From assembly GCF_030936135.1 (NCBI RefSeq), contig NC_082619.1, forward strand, positions 4,281,208 through 4,345,207: a stretch of 64,000 bases of DNA, read 5' to 3'. Shown here one piece after another: positions 26,701-35,700 of this stretch. Origin of the DNA: Gavia stellata. Its lineage: Eukaryota > Chordata > Aves > Gaviiformes > Gaviidae. The position numbers were made by a program, and so were the translations under genes. Each line of letters starts with the position of its first letter. The stretch's first letter is position 1. The notes below the pieces were generated by a model. That model saw nothing but the letters and a program-made list of their open reading frames with translations, was not told the origin of the DNA and did no database searches.

Positions 26701-29700
26701 GTAACCAAATCAGCAGAGGGTCATTGCAACTTCTGTAATTGCCTGTCAGAGTTTACTCCCAAGGGTCTTGGTCAAAGTCCTTGAAGGTCTGGGCATAAGA
26801 GCTTTATTCAGAGGGACCATCATTAGATAAGCCCCTTGAGGGAGAATGGGATCTATTACATCCCTTTGGCTACACTTAGCAGGAAGCATTGGTGAGAATA
26901 AATTCCCGCTGTAGATGGGAAACGGAATAGACAGCACTGAAAAATGTGCAAACAACAACCCAGACTGAGTGTGCCATGTCCCTACCAGGGGATACAAGCT
27001 ATTTTGTGTTCAGGAACCCTGAAAACTGCCCAGCAGGCAGGGCTACGCTCCAGCTTTCTACTGAAGCGATAGCTGATGCCACAAAGGTGAGTGAAAACTC
27101 CCTGTAGCCATTAGTTTCCAAACTTTGGTCCACAAGACCATGTTAAGTAATGTGCAGCTGGTTCCCAGATGATGTTTGTGAGCATCCTGTGGCTGTGAGG
27201 AAGGTCTTGGCATTTTTCATGAGAATATTTGAGGGCTGACAGAGTCTCGTAGACCAAAGTTTGGGAACTGTTGTTCTGTGAAACTGTTTCTAAGGAAACA
27301 GAAAGCCTGTTGAGATGGGATTTGTCTCTTTATGCGTGTACATCACCTAGCAAGGTGCTCTCTAGGCAGCACTAAAATACAATAATAACGTAGTATCGTG
27401 ACAACAGTAATTATCATCAGTTCCTGAAGACTACAGAAATGTCCTTACTGCAGCCTGAGTGCATGAAGTCTAAATCATTCCTAAAGCCAACATCTTTCTA
27501 TTTTTGGCAGGTCCTATTCAATTCTGAATACTACATCTTCCCCTTCCCTTCAAGCCTTCACTGACGGAGCTCTGGAAAGAAGACAGCAGGAAGACCAAGG
27601 ACCCGGGGACGCGGGGCCACTCACTATCATCTGCCAGAACATGCAGGTAAGGACCCACACACACATAAATCACATACAGTTTTAGTGGCAAGTTTCCAAC
27701 AACTGGGTTTTCCCTGACAACTTGTCCTCTGGTCTCCTTCCACTGCCTGCATCAGAAGTTACAAGTTAAAGTTCTCTACAAGCTTTTGAATGACACAGTT
27801 AACCACAGGCACAGAAGATATCACTGTCCCCAAACCTGCTCTTAGCGTGGGGCAGCAGGGCCCCATCCTCTGCTCACTTTAGCAGTTTTATACTAGCAAA
27901 AATTTAACAACTTCAGAAGAGTTTCCTATACCCACACTTGCACTAGGGTAAAGCAAGAGGTGCCTGGTCAAACATCCTGTAATTTTTCTTCCAGCCCCTG
28001 AGAATAACCAGCCAGCCAGGGCCTCAGAAACGCTGCCTGTTTGTCTGCAGACATGGGGAAAGGATGGATGTCGTTTTTGGGAAGTACTGGTTGTCACAGT
28101 GTTTTGATGCCAAAGGTGAGCCTGCTCCCCTGGGTCTCTCAGGCTCCAGGTTTAGATGAAGGAAGGAGAGTGGCAACTGCCTGGGCCAAAGCTTAGATGG
28201 AAGCTGTGCTTTCCTAACACAAAACATTTCTTTGAGCAGTTACGAGTGGCAGAGCATCTCGGTGCAGAACTCTGCGATGGCAGGGCTGCGGTCAGAAGCA
28301 GAAACACAAGCCAGGGAGTCAATACTACATTTGCTAACGTTTTGAAAACTATTGCAAGAAAAGATTCCATCGAAGTAACATTGCCAAAGAGCATTTTTAT
28401 GTGGAAATGAAGTCATGATGTTGGTAGTCAGTGTCCAGTGCGACCACCTACTACTATCAGGAAGAGCCTCTTTTCCACATTTGGCTCTCAGTCCAAAAGG
28501 AAATAACACCACTGCAGGTATAGTTCAGAGTGCCTTTTTGGGGCATAAATTGGAGTTTGCAACACAGTAATATGCTTGAGTTTCAGACTATAGTTAACAG
28601 ACTATAACTGCAGGCTCTGTCAGCATTAGAGCTGATCAGAAATGTATCAAAAGTCTTTTTTCAATTCAAAAAATGCCAATATATTGTAGTCAAAATCGTT
28701 GGAAAAAAGGATGATTTTACAACTACCTTCTGTCTAAATTATGTTTGAAGAGCTCTGACATTTTAGCCTCTGTAAAAGTGTAACATTTGAGGTTTCATTT
28801 GTTGTGGGATGGAAATTATTTTCCTTTGAGGCATTAAATCTGTCCTAAAGATAACTTTAAAAATATTAGCAACATTCCCTGCTGATTGTGAACTGATACT
28901 TAATTATCTCAGATTCCTGATAGTTTTACATGGGAAAAACTGCTGAACAACCAGGTCTAGGCAGTGCCTGCAAGGTGCAGACGTTGTGGTGAAAGAGAGT
29001 AGAAACAGGCATGATGCTCTCTGCCTCTCTCTGATCCAATAATTCCAACAACTGCTTCTAACCTTTCCCTCACAGGAAGGTATGTGCGTAGTAACCTGAA
29101 TATGCCTCACAGCTTACCTCAAAGAAGCGGCGGTTTCAGGGATTATGAAAAAGACGCGCCAATCACCGTGCTGGGCTGTACGCAGGCAAGGCTTGTTGGT
29201 AAGTTGTCCTCAGCAGACAAGAGTTTGCCCAGGAAGCTTTGCTATCTTCCTCCCACACACCCAGCCAGAGAAAGAGAAAGTGCAACGCAGAAAAAAATGA
29301 ATCGGGTGCCCTGAACTCACAGGATTTAGACATTTCACCTTCCCCGGCAAGCCCCCTCTTTCAGAGGAAACCTTCGCTCCTTCAGTTGCTGCAGCTGAAG
29401 AAAAGACAAAGCACAAAATCTAGGACGTGGCATGAAATCAGAGCCGTTAACACACGATTGCAGAGCATTCGCTAACGCCCTGTAAACGTGCCGCACTGGA
29501 AGACACTGTCATTACCAATGTTGGTGAGAAATGCAGCAGTGTGACGGTCACCTTATGCAAAGTATGCTTTTTCCTTGATTTTGACAATCTTAAATCTTTA
29601 CCTGCGGTTTGCTACACCAATATACCTTTATCAGCCTGTCTGGCTTTATGTTTATGTGGCAAAAACACAGTACAAATTATTTCCAGTGTTCTCCCACCCC

Positions 29701-32700
29701 CCCCATCCTTGTCCCTGACTTTTGAGCCTGTTGGTTTGCATATAGAGAGAAAATTACCTGGTAGTCAAGGAGTACGTATTGAGCATTGTGATTAGGGGAG
29801 CCCAGCCCCTTAAAGACATGAGCTTCAGAGAGCAGTACTTAGCATTTTCTCAAATTCAAATCCTTTAGAGTACTTCGTGTTGGTCACATTCAAACTAGGG
29901 CAGCTAAAATTATACTTGCTTTTTAAACAAAAATATATCACAGTACAACAGCAGGATGCTCAGACTCCTGGCCACATGGCATCAGGGTTCACAATATGCA
30001 CATAACAGAAGGCAAATCTGGGAGCAATCACAGCACACTTTGCTGGTATCATTAAATGGGTCCGAGCACGCAACTGCATACGTGACCCAGACGCCATCAA
30101 CCTGCCAGCGCGGCTGCGGCATGCCAGCCATCTGCAGGCAACCGCTCCCTGCTGCAGCAGGACAGGCTCGACCTTGACGATTGCCGGAGCCGTAATTCCT
30201 CTGACAACTAAAGCAAACGAGCAGCTTCCCCGTGACGGAGGGCCGCTCGATGTGCCGCTCCTTCTAAATTACCCCACTTCTCTCAAGAGATTTATAGATA
30301 GGTTTGACACGGTTACAGCCATCATTAAACATATGAAGTCAAGGTTAATAACCCGTTCTTGCTCCCACTTCTTTGTCCTGCCTCTTCAACTATAACAAAA
30401 ATGTAACTCTTTCTTACTACAAGTCTGTGCAATGCTGAGCAGATTCCTGTTCTCATTTGGTTCCCTTAGGCATTGCAAGAATATTAATAACCCTAATAGT
30501 TGAGCTGATTTTTATCTCATTTTCAGTGATCTTCCACCTGTGTAATGAAATGGTAATTTATACTAGCGAAGAATTGAGCCAATTGAATTAAGTTGGGTTT
30601 GAGTTAAGTTGAATCATTCTGATTTACAGCTTATGAAATGAAATTAAATTAAAATCAGGCTTTCCACAATTTTTTTCAGCACACTGTTTGCTTTTTGGCT
30701 AAATCTAAGAGAAGCACAAACTGAGCAAAAGCTGCTATGATTTCTTTGCATACTGGTGAAGTATCTAGATGCACATGGAGCAGCACACAGAAAAATGTGC
30801 CCTGGTTCCACAGCTGTGCACATCACAGTGCCCAACATACCACTGAAATACAATGCGATGGGTACACATATTTCCCAAAACACAAGCAGCACAGCTAGGA
30901 AGCTGTTTTAGCTCCTTGCTGGGTGGCAGATACCCTGCACGCTGCTGTTGTTGTTACAATGCCGTTTGTCTGGTTTTATTCACGGGTGTTGAAACTTGCT
31001 TGCAGGTGAAGCCTTGCTAGAAACGAATACCATTGTAGACTACATCTACAGCTCCCCATCCCTACGGTGTGTACAGACAGCACACAATATCCTGAAAGGT
31101 AAGAACCCAAAGGAAAGGCTGCATTCTCCTCACTTTCTGGGAAAAACACTGCCAACCAGATAAAAGGGAGCCTGGCATGGGACACCCAAGTAAATGGTAA
31201 TTTGAGGTGAAGATTATTTCTATGGGAGTTTACTTCCCATTGGCGCAACACCGTCCATAAGGAGCCCTTTTCTAATTGCATAGTGTGACAAGCGCTTAGG
31301 CAAGCGGCGTGCTGGCCCTAACGCCAGCTGCCGGTCAGGGTTGGGTTTATGGCCCTCCCTGCAGAATCCAGATGTGCATCGGGATGGGTGGACACATCCA
31401 GCTCAGCATGCCCTGCGCCCTCGCCTGCTCACGCTTCCGCAGCTGCTCATTGCTGCGTGTTCCCACTACGATTGCTACCACCAAGAAATATGCTGCCCCC
31501 AGTAAGAATAATTTACTGCAGAAACTGAAATGGAAATAGTGATAGATGCATGAGATGCCCTGGCATTGGAAACAGTCGAAAACCAGCTCCAAAATACAGT
31601 CACGCCTAGGTTCAGTATAATTCATGTAGCTGCCGGCCAGAGGTTTACATTCCCTGGCCTATCATATGCCAAGTACGTATATTAAATACATCATCTTTCA
31701 TACTTACTATTAATCAACTGACTACTTAGAGAGAGAAAAAATAATTTACTATCAAACTGAAGTATTAAAGCTGCAAAGTCTTGCTGCCTTCTCCCCCAGC
31801 TGCTTTCATTAATATCTGGTCTCCTTTATCCCTTTTCCAGGTATGCAACAAGAGAACAACCTGAAAATTCGAATAGAGCCAGGCTTGTTTGAATGGACCA
31901 AGTGGGTCTCTGGGAACACACTACCTGCCTGGATACCCCCCGTGGATTTAGCTGCAGCTGCTCTAAGCGTTGATACAACCTACAGGTAGCAGAAAGGGGG
32001 GTGAGAGGGTCTTGCATTGTTTTTTGGCTTTGTTTTTGAAGACTAACGCTTTGCTGAGTTTTTAAATTTAAGCAGTGACTGGAAGAGCTGCTGAGGCTCC
32101 CAGAATAAACTTAGAGCAGGCACAAGGCTGCTGTGTTGAACAGGACCTGAGAATGGCATATTATAAACCAAATTTCCCACGTCCCTGGCAAGGTCCAGCT
32201 ATATTGCTGATCATAGAGGTCCTCTTTCCAGTTCTCCTTCTGTCCTGGGCATCTTTCAGGTGTCCAGGAAACCCTCAAGGTATTTTTGTTTGTTTTAACA
32301 CTTTCCCTGAAACTTAGGAGTTTGGGCTCACCTAACAGAACTAGTTTTGCTGACTCAGCTCCCTGACCATCATGTTCATAGACTGAACCGGAACCTGGGC
32401 TCATTCACACCTGCCCTTCCCCAGAGGAAAAAGCTTGTCTGTCTCTCTATTATGATTAGCATGGTGATGGATCTTAATTGTGAATTCTGCATCACCCTGG
32501 GGAACATGTTTACATCTGTCAGGAATTCAGGGTCTCCTGTGACATCAAAATTCAGAGGTTTTCTGTCAAAGAGCTAAATTCTAAGCATTTATCACTTCTC
32601 AGCAATTATATCTGAAAAGTTTTTCTTTGAAAAAATTGCAGGTTTCTGACTCAGGTTTTCGTGGTATTCAACCCAAAAACAGTTGGTGAAAGCAAACAAA

Positions 32701-35700
32701 GTAAACGGCTGGCTAAAAAACATTTGAATGGCAAATGGATAAGCACCACTGATCTTTTCCTCCCACTTTGCAGAAAAGGGAAATGCAAAGATAATTTGTT
32801 CGGCTTTCAGGGGCCCTGACAGAGCTGCTCCAAAAGCGCAGAGCTCACCTTCCCGGAGCTTGGCATTTTTGCCAGCCACCCCTGCAGCTGCGCAGACCAG
32901 TCCTGGTGCCTGGTTAGGCTCCCTATCCCAAACTCACACCCTTGCTGCCAGCCTCTGCTGCTTTCCTTTTATCCAGCCACACCTGGCCATACCTCTGCGT
33001 TCCCAGTATCGTTGCCAACAAACACCGCGGGGCTGCTGGGAGCAACCTGCAGCCTGAGTCTGGAGGGAAACTCAAGACTCTCTCCTCTGACTCCCCAGTG
33101 AAGCATCACAGCCGTGGTGCCCTCCAGCCTAACACACAAATGCTTTTTACTGTAAACTGCAGAAAGAAAGGCTAAATAAAACCCAGCAGAAATAGTCACG
33201 TGGCAAAGAAGAAGAGACAAGATGATCTGTTCGGGCTTCCTACTCTCAAATTTATGATTCATTTATACAAGCCAGACTCAAAGAGCTCCTGCAAAAAGGG
33301 AACTCCAGAAAGGTCACACAGTTCCAGTCCTCCACTGCAGCTCGCTGCTGAAATACCTGTATCGCTATGACTTCTTGCAGAGAGTAGCCCTTTCTATCTT
33401 AGTGTGAGCCTGATCACCGGCTGAGCAATCTCAGATAAAAAAAAACTTTTATAATACACACATAGTATGGATACACAGGACTTCCACCTACATGAGCATG
33501 GTGACAATTACTTTGTGGCTGTGCTTTTGTGGTTTATGGTATCACCAGAACGCTGGCGTTTCCTGGTGTCCCAGTGCACCCGTGTGTTTAAGAACCCTCA
33601 AGTGAAATAAGCAGTTGAAACATTAAAAAGAAAAAAAAGAAGAAAAATGTAAAGACAAAAAACCTGATTTTTTTCATACCTAATTATACCATGAACCACT
33701 TGTGTTGCGTCCTTCTGGTCTGCAGCTAAAATTCCAACACCCTGAGGGTATCTAAATAGAAGTCCTTACACTGTATTTATCCCTGAAAGGATATCACATG
33801 GCTAACACTTAGCAGAGCAGCTGGACCACAGGAGAGTCTCTGCTTCAGAAAATACATGCCTTCTGGGAAGACTGTAACAAATATTCTCATGACAAGAAAA
33901 GAGCCTGCTCTTGTGTGGTCAGCTGGTTAGGTGGGGGACTGGGAGACAGCCCTCCTGGTGCTCTTTGTCTCCTCTCACAAGGGTAATTCCTATAGATATA
34001 TCAGATCACTGGATGGAAGGAAAGGTTGGGTCTTTTCCTTGCATCACAGCACGAAAATACAGCCTTCAGCTTCCTACCCCTTGCTTCTCTGTGCACATCA
34101 ACCTACTCCAGCTGATAGATTGGCCAGAGTCCCACCAGGCAATTCACTGAAACGCCCTGGCCCGGGAGGAGGCGGGCTAATTCCAGGCATTTCCCGTCAG
34201 TGCAGCTTTACAGATGGCCAAAGCAGCAGTTTGCCTCTGCCCTTCAACATCAAAGCATGAGCAGTGAAGAGAGCCAGCATCTGCCTTCTCCACGCTCCAC
34301 GTTTCTCCCTGTACCTGCCCGGTCTCCTCAGACAGAGACAGATGTTGTCAGCCCACCCTCTCAGCAGGCTGGAAGCCGTGGTAGCACAGTGCAGACCTCA
34401 GTCTGGCAAAGCCGGCTTGGGCGGTGGCTTGGCACGCTGCTGGGACCGTCTGTCCGCAGGCAGCTGCGTCGACACCGTCCTTGTCCTGCTGTCCTCACCC
34501 ACTCCTGCTGGGTACAGATTTTGTTCTCCTGCCGCTCACTAACTTCATGTAGGTGGGTGAGCCCTGAAATCTGCTGATCAAAGGACACATGCCTAAATAA
34601 ATGCAAAGTGGCATCATTATTACTGCATGCCATCGCAAAAGTAACACAAGTATAAGCAGCATGTCGTATGCTGCCTCCACTAACTGGTCCACATCAGAGG
34701 AAGCAGTTATCATTTTTCCCAGCTAACTGAAATATCTTCATGCAGGAATTGTAAACATCTCGGTCTCGAAGTTTAAAAATCATTCTGGTCCTGACACAAG
34801 ATGCAGTTCTGGGGATTTGGGGAATTAGAAGAGTCAAAGAAACAGATACTTTCAGATGAATCATAACTTGCACTTAAAACTTTATCGCTTCTTCCAATTT
34901 ACCGTACTTGTTTTTCTGCTCACAGACCTCATATTCCTGTCAGCAAGTTAGTGGTTTCCGAATCTTATGATACATACATAAGTAGAAGCTACCAAGTAAC
35001 AAAAGAAATCATCGGTGAATGTAAAGGCAAAGGTAAGTGCTACAGAGCGGGTAAAAAACAAGACAGCTGTCTAGGGTGTGAATGCCGATACTCCTGACCA
35101 GTCTTTCCCTCTTCAAGGAGATGCATCCTCATACCTGAATCTCTCATCCCCTCTCCCAGAGACATTGGAAACTACTGTATGTGTCAGAACTATGAGTTCA
35201 GCTACGCTCAGCTTACGAGAAAGGTCCATAAACTTAAGTAGCAGGAGTATTTTAGGGATCCCTACCCAATGCAAGCTGTCTGTTTCTTAAGGGAATAAAT
35301 AAGCCATTCGCACTCTGCTGTCTGTGACCAACCAGATGGGACATCTTCCATCCCCTATCTGAGCTACTCTTCTGAAATACATTACCCATAAAGACTGTAG
35401 AACATTTCTCCAAACACAATATTGAAATAAAAAAAATCTCTAGCTTTTATTTTTCATTCACAATACAGGAATAGGATGTTTCTAAGTTCTGGTGATTTCA
35501 CTAATTTCATTTCACTGATCCATCTCTACATTCTAAGCTTTTACTTTAATAGTTTGCACACAAACCTTGATAGTGCAGTGTGGCATTGGTTGTAAAGGAT
35601 CTTGGAAATGGAAATCTAAACCTATCGCTGTGGAAAACCAGCAACTGAAAGTAAAGTGCTTGTTTTAATCAGAATTAATTTTTGTGTAGGAGAAAAGCAG

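Larger units (their letters stand above)
20994..27510 (+). other. UBASH3B: UBASH3B intron 6
   Basis: A 6.5-kb intron, from gtaggt to tttttggcag. It holds several exon-like segments on the opposite strand (near 22.36, 23.07, 26.14 and 26.30 kb, described separately) and an inverted-repeat element at 27109-27273. No + strand exon was found. Confidence 0.85.

Noticed and set aside
34200-34577. 125-residue open frame in UBASH3B intron 11, overlapped by another of 92 residues
   Set aside because: Two overlapping frames are open because the patch is GC-rich; low-complexity Ser/Pro/Arg content and no good acceptor-donor pair. CpG is below expectation, so no promoter signal either.
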